From: Deltaproteobacteria bacterium
Lineage (GTDB): Bacteria > Desulfobacterota > Syntrophia > Syntrophales > UBA2210
DNA length: 54,215 nt
NCBI GenBank assembly: GCA_016933965.1
Contig: JAFGTS010000021.1
Location: 1 to 54,215, forward strand
Direction: 5' to 3'
The notes under the pieces were generated by a model that saw only the letters and a list, made by a program, of their open reading frames with translations, made no database searches and was not told the DNA's origin. Below are positions 7,982 to 16,592 of the stretch, one piece after another (the stretch's first letter is position 1; each line of letters begins with the position of its first letter). The position numbers and the translations under genes are program-made.

Positions 7982-8956
7982 TCATCGCTTGATCCTGCCG
8001 GGAAGGATATAGACATAGGGTTTCCGAAGCACCGCTCGGTGCAGGAACCTGTCGAACCGTCGCAGGGCAAGGTAGAGACGCCAGATCATGGCATCCTCCC
8101 GATAATAGGCACGCACTTCCTTTTCGGTGACAGCCGCCACCGCCAGTTCGGGGGCGTCGTTCCGGAAGAAGTCGTTCACCCGGTCAACGAGCGGCCCGAC
8201 AAGATCGGGACGCTGTTCCTTGTAGAAGTTCGCGATCAGGTCGACGGCCACCAGGTGAAAATCGTAGTACCGGGTCATGACATCCTCGAGAAAAAGCCAC
8301 CTGATGAGCCAGACCAGAAAGGACGGCGCGCTCCGGAGAAAAAGCTCGGGGTCGAGCTGTTCCACACCATCCCTGGTCATCAGGGGGGTGCTCGTATCGA
8401 AATAATAGAAGGCTGCGTCATCCCCGATGCGTGGTTTGACGCTGCCGTCATACCCGCGCAGGGCCCAGTTCGATATCTGGCCGTCGAAGCCGATCCTCAC
8501 ACCGCTCCCGGCACCGTTGAAACGCCAGACCCTCTTCATTTCTTTCAGGAGGCAGGAAACGAGGATGCCGATGGCATCATCGTCCAGGTGGTGGAGCAAC
8601 TGGTTGCCGATCGACGCCGAAGGAAGCCGCCGCTGGGCGATGTAGACGATCAGGTTCCCCCGCTCGGGAAGGACGCGAACCGTCAGGGATTCCGGAACCT
8701 CGATGTGGATCGTTTCCCGGATGAGCCGGTCGTATTCCTCATACAGGGTCTCATACCGGGACATCTCATCGACGGACCTGAAGAGCGGCATCCGTTTGAA
8801 GGCATACCCCGCGAGGGCGGGATGGGCGATCTCGAAGATGGTGCTGATCTCACCGTAGCCGATGATCCTGGCCGGCATCCGGCTTAGTTCGGGCCTTCGG
8901 GGGTCGAGACCGGCTTCAAATTCCCGGAGCAGTTCAGCGTCGATGGGTTCCCCCAT
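7982..8956 (-). CDS. uncharacterised 324-residue protein, possibly DUF6206-like
   Basis: No signal peptide or transmembrane segment is evident. The N-terminal third contains 'RIIGYGEISTIFEI' and 'GYAFKRMPLF', which look like the glycine loop and beta3 lysine of a protein-kinase-like fold, followed by 'GNLIVYIAQRRLPS'. 'GFDGQISNWALRGY' and 'FYYFDTSTPLMTR' could hold the HxD/DFG-equivalent regions, though canonical kinase motifs are not clear. It follows the aminotransferase gene by 18 bp in a common operon with acyltransferase and CYTH genes. I believe proteins of this type are grouped as DUF6206, but cannot confirm. The kinase-like reading is speculative. Confidence 0.8.
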   Translation of the reverse strand: MGEPIDAELLREFEAGLDPRRPELSRMPARIIGYGEISTIFEIAHPALAGYAFKRMPLFRSVDEMSRYETLYEEYDRLIRETIHIEVPESLTVRVLPERGNLIVYIAQRRLPSASIGNQLLHHLDDDAIGILVSCLLKEMKRVWRFNGAGSGVRIGFDGQISNWALRGYDGSVKPRIGDDAAFYYFDTSTPLMTRDGVEQLDPELFLRSAPSFLVWLIRWLFLEDVMTRYYDFHLVAVDLIANFYKEQRPDLVGPLVDRVNDFFRNDAPELAVAAVTEKEVRAYYREDAMIWRLYLALRRFDRFLHRAVLRKPYVYILPGRIKR

Positions 8957-8974
8957 GCTCTTCCCTTTCTCATC

Positions 8975-10237
8975 CTACCGGCTCAGGTTGAGAAACCGCT
9001 TCGCGTCATCCAGTGCCCGGTCGACCCGCTCGACGATCTCCTCCGCAAGCCCGGCGTCGATGATGAGGGGCGGAAGCAGCTGGCTGACCCGTGTGTCGTT
9101 ATTTGCGTACACGCTCAGGATGCCGTTGTCATAACAGGTCTTCGACAGGACCGGCCCGCAGGCCTCGTTGACCATTTCAATTCCCATCATGAGCCCCAGC
9201 TGCCTAAGCCCGACAAGGATCTCAGGGTGTTTGCGCTGCAGCATTTCAAAACCGCCGGTGAATATGGCGGCCGTTTCATTGACCCGATGAAGGAATCCCG
9301 GCTCGGAAGATATGGCAAGAACGGTCCGCGCAACCGGACAGCCCACCTCGGCGCCGCCGAAGGTGGACACATGGATGAAGGGATTCCCGCGGAAAAAGGA
9401 TTCCAGGTCGTCCCTGAAACAGGTGGCGCTCATGGGATAGATGCCTCCCGAGAGTCCCTTGCCGATCACCACGATGTCGGGCGTAATACCGGAATGCTCT
9501 ATGCCCCAGAGTTTTCCCGTCCGCCCGAGACCGGTCTGCACCTCATCGATGATCATCAGCGCTCCCCGCTCATCGCAGACCTTCCGAACACGGGCGAAAT
9601 ACTCATCATCGGGAATGACGATGCCGGCGGTGGCCGGTACGGTTTCGAATATCAGGGCCGCCGTACCATCATCCACGGCTGCTTCCAGCGCCCCGATATC
9701 ATTGAAGGGTACCTGGACGAACCCGGGCTGCTGCGGGCCGAAGGGGGCACGGTATCGTTCATCACCGGTCGCCATCGCCAGCCCCGTATGACCGTGATAC
9801 CCGCCGGCAGCCGACAGTACAGTGAACCGCCCCGTGAATCCCCGGGCAAGCTTGATCGCCAGGTCGATGGCTTCCCCACCGCCGACACCGAAGACGGTCC
9901 GGTTTACATCGCCCGGCATGAGGCGGGCCAGGTCCTCCGCCAGGAGCGCCCGCTGTTCGCTGATCAGGTGATGGTTGCCGATATCGAGTTCTTTCAGGCT
10001 CTCTTCAAGGGCGGCGATGACGGCGGGGTTCCGGTGACCGAGATTGAAGACACCGCCGTTGCAGTGACAGTTGATGAGCCGTTTGGAGGAGACGGCGTCC
10101 CAGACGAAGGGTCCCTCCCTGCGTCCGAAAACGAAATCGATGCCGACCGATGCGAAGAACTCCGCCTTTCCCGAGGACACATGCCCGGCGAAACGCCCGA
10201 TAATACCGTCCTTGCTGTCGGTACCGATATGTTTCAC
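8975..10237 (-). CDS. class III PLP-dependent aminotransferase
   Basis: A 420-residue fold-type I enzyme of the acetylornithine/4-aminobutyrate class. Visible features are 'NCHCNGGVFNLGHRNPAV' in the N-terminal part, the PLP-phosphate site near GVGGGEAIDLA, the aspartate motif IIDEVQTGLGRTG (Asp231) and the Schiff-base lysine in VVIGKGLSGG (Lys260). It would transfer an amino group between an omega-amine or amino acid and a keto acid. It lies 15 bp after the acyltransferase gene and 18 bp before the 324-residue gene, so it may act in a lipid-linked or amino-lipid pathway rather than in arginine synthesis. The substrate is not inferable. Confidence 0.92.
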   Translation of the reverse strand: MKHIGTDSKDGIIGRFAGHVSSGKAEFFASVGIDFVFGRREGPFVWDAVSSKRLINCHCNGGVFNLGHRNPAVIAALEESLKELDIGNHHLISEQRALLAEDLARLMPGDVNRTVFGVGGGEAIDLAIKLARGFTGRFTVLSAAGGYHGHTGLAMATGDERYRAPFGPQQPGFVQVPFNDIGALEAAVDDGTAALIFETVPATAGIVIPDDEYFARVRKVCDERGALMIIDEVQTGLGRTGKLWGIEHSGITPDIVVIGKGLSGGIYPMSATCFRDDLESFFRGNPFIHVSTFGGAEVGCPVARTVLAISSEPGFLHRVNETAAIFTGGFEMLQRKHPEILVGLRQLGLMMGIEMVNEACGPVLSKTCYDNGILSVYANNDTRVSQLLPPLIIDAGLAEEIVERVDRALDDAKRFLNLSR

Positions 10238-10252
10238 GTGTTTACCTGGTGC

Positions 10253-11458
10253 TTACGGGGACAGGCTGATAGTGCCGCCTCCCGGGGCAGGAGGCACGCT
10301 ATCCATGGTGATCACGCCCGGAATATCGAAGAGCGGATCGATCAGCTCCTCCCCGAGAGAGGTCAGCTCGTTCGCGTGGAACCCGACGGGATTGAGTTTT
10401 CGATACTGCTTGACGGGATATGACGCCAGGATCTTCTCTCCATTGAGGCGGTACGCCTTTTCACGCCGGTTCCGTGAAATTTCCACGAAATAATTGTTCC
10501 TGGTGCAGTATTTGATAAAGCCGTTCACCTTGCCGGCCAGGTATTTTCTGTCGACAAGCTTGCCGTCAAAGGCGGGAAGCTTCTGATTCTGAACCATTGC
10601 GTGCACGTTACGAACGACTCTTTCGATATGGGCCGTGAGGACATCCTTTGTCAGGATGACGTCCTGCCGTGTCTGGCCGCTCACGAGGCAGATCTTCTTC
10701 AGATAGTATGCCCCGATCTGGCTGAAGGTGATCGTGTGAAGCCGCTGCAAGGCGCCGAAGAGATATTCGTTGAACTCGTCCTTGGATTTGATGACGAACT
10801 GGGGAACCCCTACGTTGACGAATATATCCTTCGCCCCTCGAACGAGGCGGTCCACCTTGACATTGATGGGCAGGATGTAGACCTTTTTCCCGTACTGCCC
10901 GTGTATCGTGTCCACCAACTGATAGCAGGCGCTCCGGATCCGTTTCAGCCCGCCGTATCCCCAGGTCGTTCCCTCGGGGAATATCAGCGTCGACATACCC
11001 TGCGACAGGCTGTCCCTGAAGTGGTCTATCTGCGCCGATATCTCCTGTTTCAGCTCGTCCTTTTTCTGAAGGGTCTTTTCAATAAAGGGGCGATGGACCG
11101 AAGCAACGTTCATGATCCTGAAGAGCATCAGGGGAAGCTGCAATCTGTCAACCAACTTCAGTACGGCCCGAAGGGCTCCGCTCTTCACTCGGAAATTGGT
11201 GGAGAGATATTCACCGCTCAAGAAATCCTTTTTCGCCATGACGGAAAAGATGGGTTTCGGCTTGAGCGCCCGGTACACCCTGGAGAGGGCGGGGATCTCG
11301 AAATAACTGTCATGGGTAACGGTAAAGATGACCGGAAAGGGAACGTTCTTGAGGTGTTCCTTCCCAAGGAGGCGGTATCGCTGGCCGATCAGCCGCCCGG
11401 CGCATGAAAAACCGAAGATAATGGCATCGTAAACGATCTTGCTCTTCGATCCCTTCAT
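10253..11458 (-). CDS. PlsC-like 1-acylglycerol-phosphate acyltransferase with C-terminal extension
   Basis: The start is placed at ATG 11458 (MKGSKSKIVYDAIIFGFSCA). The longer frame to 11590 overlaps the CYTH gene and is unlikely. The 401-residue protein has an acyltransferase domain with 'VTHDSYFEIP' (H-x4-E where most family members have H-x4-D) and the FPEGT block in 'TLIFPEGTTWGYGG'. About 180 C-terminal residues follow with no recognised domain. It probably acylates a lysolipid at the inner membrane. Neighbours are a CYTH phosphatase (41 bp upstream) and an aminotransferase (15 bp downstream), suggesting an amino-modified lipid route, which is inference. Confidence 0.85.
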   Translation of the reverse strand: MKGSKSKIVYDAIIFGFSCAGRLIGQRYRLLGKEHLKNVPFPVIFTVTHDSYFEIPALSRVYRALKPKPIFSVMAKKDFLSGEYLSTNFRVKSGALRAVLKLVDRLQLPLMLFRIMNVASVHRPFIEKTLQKKDELKQEISAQIDHFRDSLSQGMSTLIFPEGTTWGYGGLKRIRSACYQLVDTIHGQYGKKVYILPINVKVDRLVRGAKDIFVNVGVPQFVIKSKDEFNEYLFGALQRLHTITFSQIGAYYLKKICLVSGQTRQDVILTKDVLTAHIERVVRNVHAMVQNQKLPAFDGKLVDRKYLAGKVNGFIKYCTRNNYFVEISRNRREKAYRLNGEKILASYPVKQYRKLNPVGFHANELTSLGEELIDPLFDIPGVITMDSVPPAPGGGTISLSP

Positions 11459-11499
11459 GTTCGTCGAACCTCGCAGGCATTGTTCATCGAGTTTCTGTA

Positions 11500-11976
11500 T
11501 TATACCTTTTTTTTCCACTTTGTAAAAGGCGCAATTGCAAGGTTGAAATTGTAATAGCGGGGGTCTCCCGACACCTCTTCCCCCACCCAATCGGGCAGAG
11601 CCACGTGCTGTCTTTCGTCGTCGAGCTCCACCTCCGCCACGATGAGCCCCCGGTTCTCTCCCTCGAACTCGTCGATCTCCCAGATGCGGCCGCCATATGA
11701 AACATGATACCTGGTCTTCTCCACGACCGCTTCCCGGCAGAGATCGTTGATAATCGTCTCGGCGTCACCGACAGGCATGGGATATTCGAATTCGAGCCGG
11801 GAAAGACTGCTGAGCCCGGCCTTGACGGTTATGAAGGCATCGGAACCCATGACACGGACCCGGACGATCCGCCGCGGGTCCGTCTGGAGATATCCCTGGC
11901 GGCACCGGACGCCGATGGCACCCTTCCGCCAGGCATCACCGGAGACCAGAAATTTTCTTTCAATTTCAAGAGCCAT
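11500..11976 (-). CDS. CYTH-domain triphosphate-processing protein
   Basis: The start is at ATG 11976, giving MALEIERKFLVSGD with the diagnostic ExExK signature of the CYTH/triphosphate tunnel metalloenzyme family. Alternating basic and acidic strands follow in order: RVRVMG, ITVKAG, EFEYPM, WEIDEFEG and VAEVELDD. These build the eight-strand tunnel that binds a triphosphate and metal. The 158-residue length matches single-domain bacterial CYTH proteins, which hydrolyse inorganic triphosphate or thiamine triphosphate; adenylate cyclase activity is less likely. It lies 41 bp upstream of the acyltransferase gene on the same strand. Confidence 0.93.
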   Translation of the reverse strand: MALEIERKFLVSGDAWRKGAIGVRCRQGYLQTDPRRIVRVRVMGSDAFITVKAGLSSLSRLEFEYPMPVGDAETIINDLCREAVVEKTRYHVSYGGRIWEIDEFEGENRGLIVAEVELDDERQHVALPDWVGEEVSGDPRYYNFNLAIAPFTKWKKKV

Positions 11977-12073
11977 GGTGATCCACTCTCTTTCCGTGTG
12001 CAAATTTCATGATTTCAGGCATCCTCCGACCGCCTTCTGAATCCCTTTTGAAGCGGCCATTGAAACGGTCCAC

Positions 12074-12745
12074 TCACATATCGCCCTTTTCAAGAAAACT
12101 GTAGTATCCCCGGTGATCGAAAATGACATGATCCAGGACGGGGATCCCCAGGGTCTCCCCGGCCGCCTGAAGCTGTTTCGTCACCGCCCGGTCCTCGTCG
12201 CTGGGAGTGAGGTTGCCCGAGGGATGGTTGTGGGCCACGATGATCGCCGAGGCCCGGTCCGTGATGGGATCGGCGAAGACCTCGCGGGGATGGACCTGGG
12301 TCCTGTTCACCAGACCTACCGACACCACCCTGCTCGCGATCACCTCATGGGCGCCGTTCAGGGAAAGGCAGACGAAACACTCCTGTTTTCGGTCACCGTA
12401 ATGCCGCACCAGGGGAAGCACATCGGGTGGAAAGGATATCCGGTATCCCTCGGGGCGGATACGCCGCCGGGCGAACTCCAGTGCGGCCTCTATCATTGCC
12501 GCCCTGGCGGGTCCCATTCCCCCGATCCCTTCGAGGGCCTCGATCAACCGGCCCCCGGCTGCCGAATCGACCTCACGGACGACCCGCTCCGCCACGGTCA
12601 TGACGTCATGTCCCTGCGTTCCCCTCCCCAGCAGGACCGCCATGAGCTCCACATCGGAGAGCGCGGCCGCCCCCTTGTAACGCAATTTCTCCCTCGGCCG
12701 CTCATGGCTCGGCATGGCGGCTAACCGTTTTTTCATCCCATTCAT
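12074..12745 (-). CDS. radC: RadC family JAB/MPN-domain protein
   Basis: A 223-residue protein with an N-terminal helix-hairpin-helix part ('GIGGMGPARAAMIEA') and a C-terminal JAB1/MPN metalloprotease-like domain. The JAMM ligands are visible in 'QVHPREVFADPI' and 'IIVAHNHPSGNLTPSDED' (His-x-His-x7-Asp). RadC proteins were once linked to DNA repair; their true substrate remains unsettled. The start region has ATG at 12745 and 12736 behind a G-rich ribosome site. It sits just upstream of the CYTH gene (97 bp) with the same orientation. Confidence 0.95.
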   Translation of the reverse strand: MNGMKKRLAAMPSHERPREKLRYKGAAALSDVELMAVLLGRGTQGHDVMTVAERVVREVDSAAGGRLIEALEGIGGMGPARAAMIEAALEFARRRIRPEGYRISFPPDVLPLVRHYGDRKQECFVCLSLNGAHEVIASRVVSVGLVNRTQVHPREVFADPITDRASAIIVAHNHPSGNLTPSDEDRAVTKQLQAAGETLGIPVLDHVIFDHRGYYSFLEKGDM

Positions 12746-12784
12746 CCCCCCCTCGCAGGCATTTTCATACCGGGGCCCTGCCGG

Positions 12785-13042
12785 TCACCGCTCCATTTTC
12801 ACCCATATCCGGTAGAGTTTTTCCCCGCTTTCCTCGTAACAGGAATATCCCGTGGCATCGATCTCCTCGACCATGACCTCCCCCAGTTCCCGGCACTGGG
12901 CAAGCCAGTGGCGGAAATGCTCTCCACCACCGCAGTATGCCTTGAACCAGCGGTTCCCCTGCTCATCGACCCGTTCGCGCAGGCGCGCCTCCGCGGCCAT
13001 CAGTTCATTGACCCGTTTCATTTTTTCATTTTTTTCAGACAT
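12785..13042 (-). CDS. small conserved-looking protein, 85 residues
   Basis: An unrecognised soluble protein with a charged helical N-terminus (MSEKNEKMKRVNELMAAEAR) and an aromatic-rich centre 'GNRWFKAYCGGGEHFRHWL'. The C-terminal part, 'TGYSCYEESGEKLYRIW', reads like a small beta-hairpin. Three Cys and two His could bind metal, but the spacing fits no motif I know. It lies 39 bp upstream of radC on the same strand and 73 bp after asnS. Its coding character rests on codon pattern and clean ATG start; function is unknown. Confidence 0.72.
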   Translation of the reverse strand: MSEKNEKMKRVNELMAAEARLRERVDEQGNRWFKAYCGGGEHFRHWLAQCRELGEVMVEEIDATGYSCYEESGEKLYRIWVKMER

Positions 13043-13115
13043 ACCGTCCTCATCGATGATCGCGAGGCGGTATTCGGGGGGATGTCCCGTTCCGGAAACG
13101 ACCGGTGACGGTCAC

Positions 13116-14498
13116 TCAGAACTCAATACTGCCCGCGGTCCGGGGAAAGAGCATGACGTCGCGGATATTCCTGATCCCCGTTATCATCATGATCAGCCGT
13201 TCGAACCCGAGACCGAAGCCGCTGTGGGGAACACTGCCGTACCGCCGGGAGTCAAGATACCACCAGTACCCCTCCTTCGGCAGGCCCATGGCGTCCATGC
13301 GTGATTCAAGCACCTCGAGACGCTCCTCACGCTGGCTGCCGCCGATGATCTCACCCACGCCGGGCACAAGGATATCCATGGCGGCCACTGTTTCACCGTC
13401 ATCGCTCAACCTCATGTAAAAGGGCTTGATGGCCGCTGGGTAGTCATGGACGATAACCGGTTTTTTGAAGTGCTCCTCCGTCAGATACTGCTCGTGTTCC
13501 GACTGCAGGTCTCTTCCGTATTCAACGGGATACTCGAATTTCCGACCCGATCCGGTGAGGATATCGACGGCCTCACGATAGGGGATGCGCATGAAGTCGG
13601 AAGAAACGATGTTCTCGAGCGTCTCCGGCAGGGACGTATCGACGAAACGGGCGAAGAGCGACAGGTCCTCCCGGCATTCCTCCAGGGCAAAGGCGGCCAG
13701 GTATCTCACCAGTTCCTCGCCGAGGTCCATGTCACCTGAGAGATCGCAAAAGGCCATTTCCGGTTCCACCATCCAGAACTCGGCGGCATGCCGCCGGGTG
13801 TTCGAGTTGTCGGCCCGGAAGGTGGGACCGAAGGTATAGACATCACCCAGGGCCAGGGCCAGCATTTCCGCTTCAAGCTGTCCCGAAACGGTGAGGTTCG
13901 CCTGCCGTTTGAAAAAATCCTGCGAATAGTCCACGGCACCATCCTTCAGGGGCGGGTGAGCCCCGTCAAGGGTGGTCACCATGAACATCTCCCCCGCCCC
14001 CTCACAATCGGAAGCGGTGATGATCGGTGTGTGAATGTAATAGAAGGAACGCTCCCTGAAAAACCTGTGGATCGCGTACGCGAGGGCGGACCGGATCCGG
14101 AACGTCGCACCGTATTTGTTGGTCCGCGCCCTCAGATGGGCGATGCCGCGCAGGAACTCGTCACTGTGCCGTTTTTTCTGGAGGGGAAAGGAATCGGGGG
14201 CGATGCTGATGATCTCGATCTCATGGGCCTTGAGCTCCCATTGCTGCCCCGTGCCCGGCGACGCCACCAGGTCTCCCGTGACGGCCAGGGCGGAACCGGT
14301 CGTGATCTTCAGGATATCGTCGTAGTTGCCGAGAGAGTCGTCGGCGATAACCTGAATGTTCGACAGGCAGGAACCGTCGTTCATCTCTATGAAGGAAAAC
14401 CCTTTCGAGTCCCGTTTCGTTCGCACCCAGCCCTTGACAAGCACCCGCTCCCGGGAATCTCCGGACTGGAGAAGTTCATGGATCTTTGTCCGCTTCAT
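13116..14498 (-). CDS. asnS: asparaginyl-tRNA synthetase
   Basis: The start is ATG 14498 (MKRTKIHELLQSGDSRERV). The 460-residue protein has the N-terminal OB-fold anticodon domain ('VLVKGWVRTKRDSKGFSFIE') and the class IIb catalytic core with motif 2 'FGPTFRADNSNTRRHAAEFW' and motif 3 'GFGLGFERLIMMITG'. The motif 2 and 'EPEMAF' wording is that of AsnRS rather than AspRS. It charges tRNA-Asn directly. It has its own promoter-like sequence (14599-14627) after a strong hairpin that follows asnA, so the two asparagine genes are adjacent but may be transcribed separately. Confidence 0.96.
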   Translation of the reverse strand: MKRTKIHELLQSGDSRERVLVKGWVRTKRDSKGFSFIEMNDGSCLSNIQVIADDSLGNYDDILKITTGSALAVTGDLVASPGTGQQWELKAHEIEIISIAPDSFPLQKKRHSDEFLRGIAHLRARTNKYGATFRIRSALAYAIHRFFRERSFYYIHTPIITASDCEGAGEMFMVTTLDGAHPPLKDGAVDYSQDFFKRQANLTVSGQLEAEMLALALGDVYTFGPTFRADNSNTRRHAAEFWMVEPEMAFCDLSGDMDLGEELVRYLAAFALEECREDLSLFARFVDTSLPETLENIVSSDFMRIPYREAVDILTGSGRKFEYPVEYGRDLQSEHEQYLTEEHFKKPVIVHDYPAAIKPFYMRLSDDGETVAAMDILVPGVGEIIGGSQREERLEVLESRMDAMGLPKEGYWWYLDSRRYGSVPHSGFGLGFERLIMMITGIRNIRDVMLFPRTAGSIEF

Positions 14499-14598
14499 AT
14501 GTGTTCCTCGTGTGCCCCTCCATGAAAGCCGCCCGGAATACCTGCGGCCCCTGTGGATCACGGGCCGGGGCGGCTCCCGTATCACTCGTCAGAACCAG

Positions 14599-14627
14599 TG
14601 AATATCCGGTCGGATTGCACAAGTCAA
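14599..14627 (-). promoter_or_regulatory. sigma70-type promoter for asnS
   Basis: On the minus strand TTGACT (14622-14627) is followed after 17 bp by TATTCA (14599-14604), about 100 bp upstream of the asnS start. It matches five of six bases at -35 and four of six at -10. It is supported by the preceding terminator-like hairpin. Confidence 0.5.
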
Positions 14628-14639
14628 GGCGAAATTGAC

Positions 14640-14667
14640 CCGGCGGGGGACTGTCGTTCCCCGCCGG
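14640..14667 (-). terminator. terminator-like hairpin after asnA
   Basis: CCGGCGGGG and CCCCGCCGG form a perfect 9-bp GC stem with a ~10-base loop, 12 bp after the asnA stop. On the minus strand only a short weak T stretch (ATTTCG) follows, so it may be a Rho-assisted terminator or attenuator rather than a textbook intrinsic one. Confidence 0.55.
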
Positions 14668-14678
14668 CACGAAGGACC

Positions 14679-15713
14679 TCAGAGAAGAATGATATTGTTC
14701 TTCCGGCACGCCGCAATGGTGTCCTGCGACCACAGGGAGGTCTGGATCTCACCGATATGGGCCTTCCGGAGATAGAACATGGAAAGTCTCGACTGGCCGA
14801 TCCCGCCGCCGATGGAAAGGGGCAGGTCCCCTTGTATCAGGCGGCGGTGAAACAGGAGGTCTGTGCGTTCCATTGTCCCCGTGATCTCGAGCTGTCGGAG
14901 CAAGGCTTCCCGATCGACCCTGATACCCATGGAGGAAAGCTCCAGGGCACAGTCGAACAGGGGATAATGAAGCAGGATGTCTCCGTTGAGCCCCCGGTAT
15001 CCCTTTTCCGTGGGCGTCGTCCAGTCATCGTAGTCGGGCGCCCTCCCGTCATGGGGGTTCCCGTCCCCGAGCACACCACCGATGCCGATAAGAAAAACTG
15101 CGCCGTGCTCCCGGCAGATCTCCCGTTCCCGCTCCTTCGGGGAAAGGCCGGGGTACCGTTTCAGCAGTTCCTCGCTGTGGACAAAGGTTATCTCGTCGGG
15201 AAGGATCGGCGTGATCTCCGAAAATTGATAGCTGATATATTTTTCCGTCCGCCGAATGACATCGTAGATCTTCCTCACGATGCATTTCAGGTACTCCAGG
15301 TTCCGTTCCTCCGGGGCGATCACCCGCTCCCAGTCCCACTGGTCCACGTATATGGAATGCGTGTTATCGAGTATTTCATCGGGGCGGATGGCGTTCATAT
15401 CCGTATACAGCCCGGTGCTCACTTCAAACCCATAATCGGCCAGCATCATCCGCTTCCATTTGGCCAGGGACTGGACTATTTCAACGGTCATATTGCCGAG
15501 GTTCTTTATATTAAAGGATACCGGCTTTTCCACGCCGTTCAGGTCGTCATTGACCCCCGTTCCCGATTGAACGAAGAGCGGCGCCGTAACCCGGATAAGG
15601 TTCAGCTCAAAGGCAAGGTTCGTCTGAAAAAAATCCTTGAGGAGCCGTATCGCTTTCTCCGTATCCGTCAGGCTCAGCAACGGCTCATAGTTTCTGGGGA
15701 TATAGAGCCCCAT
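14679..15713 (-). CDS. asnA: aspartate-ammonia ligase (asparagine synthetase A)
   Basis: The start is ATG 15713 (MGLYIPRNYEPLL); the frame extends to 15734 without a good start. The 344-residue protein matches the length and landmarks of AsnA: 'RVTAPLFVQSGTGVNDDLNG', 'QSLAKWKRMMLADYGF', 'DQWDWERVI' and the C-terminal 'GGGIGQSRLSMFYLRKAHIG' motif 3 of this class II synthetase-like fold. It makes asparagine from aspartate, ammonia and ATP, using ammonia rather than glutamine. It lies 180 bp upstream of asnS on the same strand, so synthesis and charging of asparagine are grouped. Confidence 0.96.
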   Translation of the reverse strand: MGLYIPRNYEPLLSLTDTEKAIRLLKDFFQTNLAFELNLIRVTAPLFVQSGTGVNDDLNGVEKPVSFNIKNLGNMTVEIVQSLAKWKRMMLADYGFEVSTGLYTDMNAIRPDEILDNTHSIYVDQWDWERVIAPEERNLEYLKCIVRKIYDVIRRTEKYISYQFSEITPILPDEITFVHSEELLKRYPGLSPKEREREICREHGAVFLIGIGGVLGDGNPHDGRAPDYDDWTTPTEKGYRGLNGDILLHYPLFDCALELSSMGIRVDREALLRQLEITGTMERTDLLFHRRLIQGDLPLSIGGGIGQSRLSMFYLRKAHIGEIQTSLWSQDTIAACRKNNIILL

Positions 15714-15792
15714 GTTCCCGTACCTCCTTACCAAGGGTTGCCGTCAGCGTAAGGATCCCGCCGGCACCCATGAAAATATGCGGACACTACCA

Positions 15793-15816
15793 GACCTTGC
15801 GCCTACTTGCAAGGTC
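15793..15816. promoter_or_regulatory. inverted repeat between asnA and TPR lipoprotein gene
   Basis: GACCTTGC, eight bases, then GCAAGGTC: a perfect 8-bp inverted repeat about 80 bp upstream of asnA and 110 bp upstream of the divergent lipoprotein gene. Symmetry and position suit an operator for a dimeric regulator. asnA is known in enterobacteria to be controlled by AsnC; whether a similar protein acts here is not known. Confidence 0.4.
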
Positions 15817-15925
15817 ATCATGAACAACAAGAATATATTTTTATTGTAAATTACAACGGGAATTGATAACCCCCTGGCAAGTCACCGGACATTCATCCAC
15901 TTTTTTACGAGGATATCAAACTGCG

Positions 15926-16507
15926 ATGAAGATACGACCGTTATCCCTGATCCTGGGCCTCCTTGTGCCGGCGATGCTTCTTTTTTCATCCGCCTGCAGC
16001 GTGGAGTCGATCAGGATCTCTTCCATGCATGTAAGGGCGTACACGGCCCTTGAATCGGGGAAGTACGGGGTCGCGATCGATCACTACCGGAACATCCTGG
16101 CACTGGATCCCGATGACCGCGACGCACTGATCGCCGTGGGCCGCTGTCTCATACACGTGAACGACGCCGACGGCGCCGTTCAAGCCCTCCTTCACGCCCG
16201 TGAGATCGACCCGCGGAAGGACTCCGCGGCGGCCTATCTCGGCCTTGCCTTCCTCCTGAACGATCAGAAAGCACGGGCAATTGATGAATGGGAGGACTTC
16301 ATCGCGGGCAATCCGGGCAGTTCCCTGACGCCGGTTCTCAGGGAACGGGTGGAACATCTGACGTCAGGTCAAACGACCGATGCGTCCCCCGCAGGGGGGG
16401 ACCTTCACGCCGCTGCTTCTCTTATCGACGAGATCGAAGGAGCCCTGGCCCGTGACCGGGCGGCCGCCGAGAAGGAAGCGGCCGGAGGAGGCGGCGGATG
16501 CGGGTGA
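15926..16507 (+). CDS. TPR-containing lipoprotein
   Basis: The start is ATG 15926 (MKIRPLSLILGLLVPAMLLF) behind a GAGG ribosome site. A hydrophobic signal ends in SSAC, a lipobox, so the protein should be lipid-anchored at Cys20-25. The mature part contains tandem TPR-like helices, for example 'KYGVAIDHYRNILALDPDD' and 'ADGAVQALLHAREIDPRKD', and finishes in an acidic/alanine-rich then glycine tail. It probably acts as an envelope scaffold similar in outline to PilF or BamD-like lipoproteins. It is 193 residues long, and the crotonase gene follows 85 bp downstream. Confidence 0.85.
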   Translation: MKIRPLSLILGLLVPAMLLFSSACSVESIRISSMHVRAYTALESGKYGVAIDHYRNILALDPDDRDALIAVGRCLIHVNDADGAVQALLHAREIDPRKDSAAAYLGLAFLLNDQKARAIDEWEDFIAGNPGSSLTPVLRERVEHLTSGQTTDASPAGGDLHAAASLIDEIEGALARDRAAAEKEAAGGGGGCG

Positions 16508-16592
16508 TAGACACCCACCGTGCGGCGGTCGCCGCGCAGAGAGAGCAAAATGATATAGTTTCACACAAACCGTCCCCATGGAGGAAGAAGAA

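Noticed and set aside
16578-16592. Alternative upstream ATG of the crotonase gene
   Set aside because: The GGAGG ribosome site lies within this stretch and points to the ATG at 16593.
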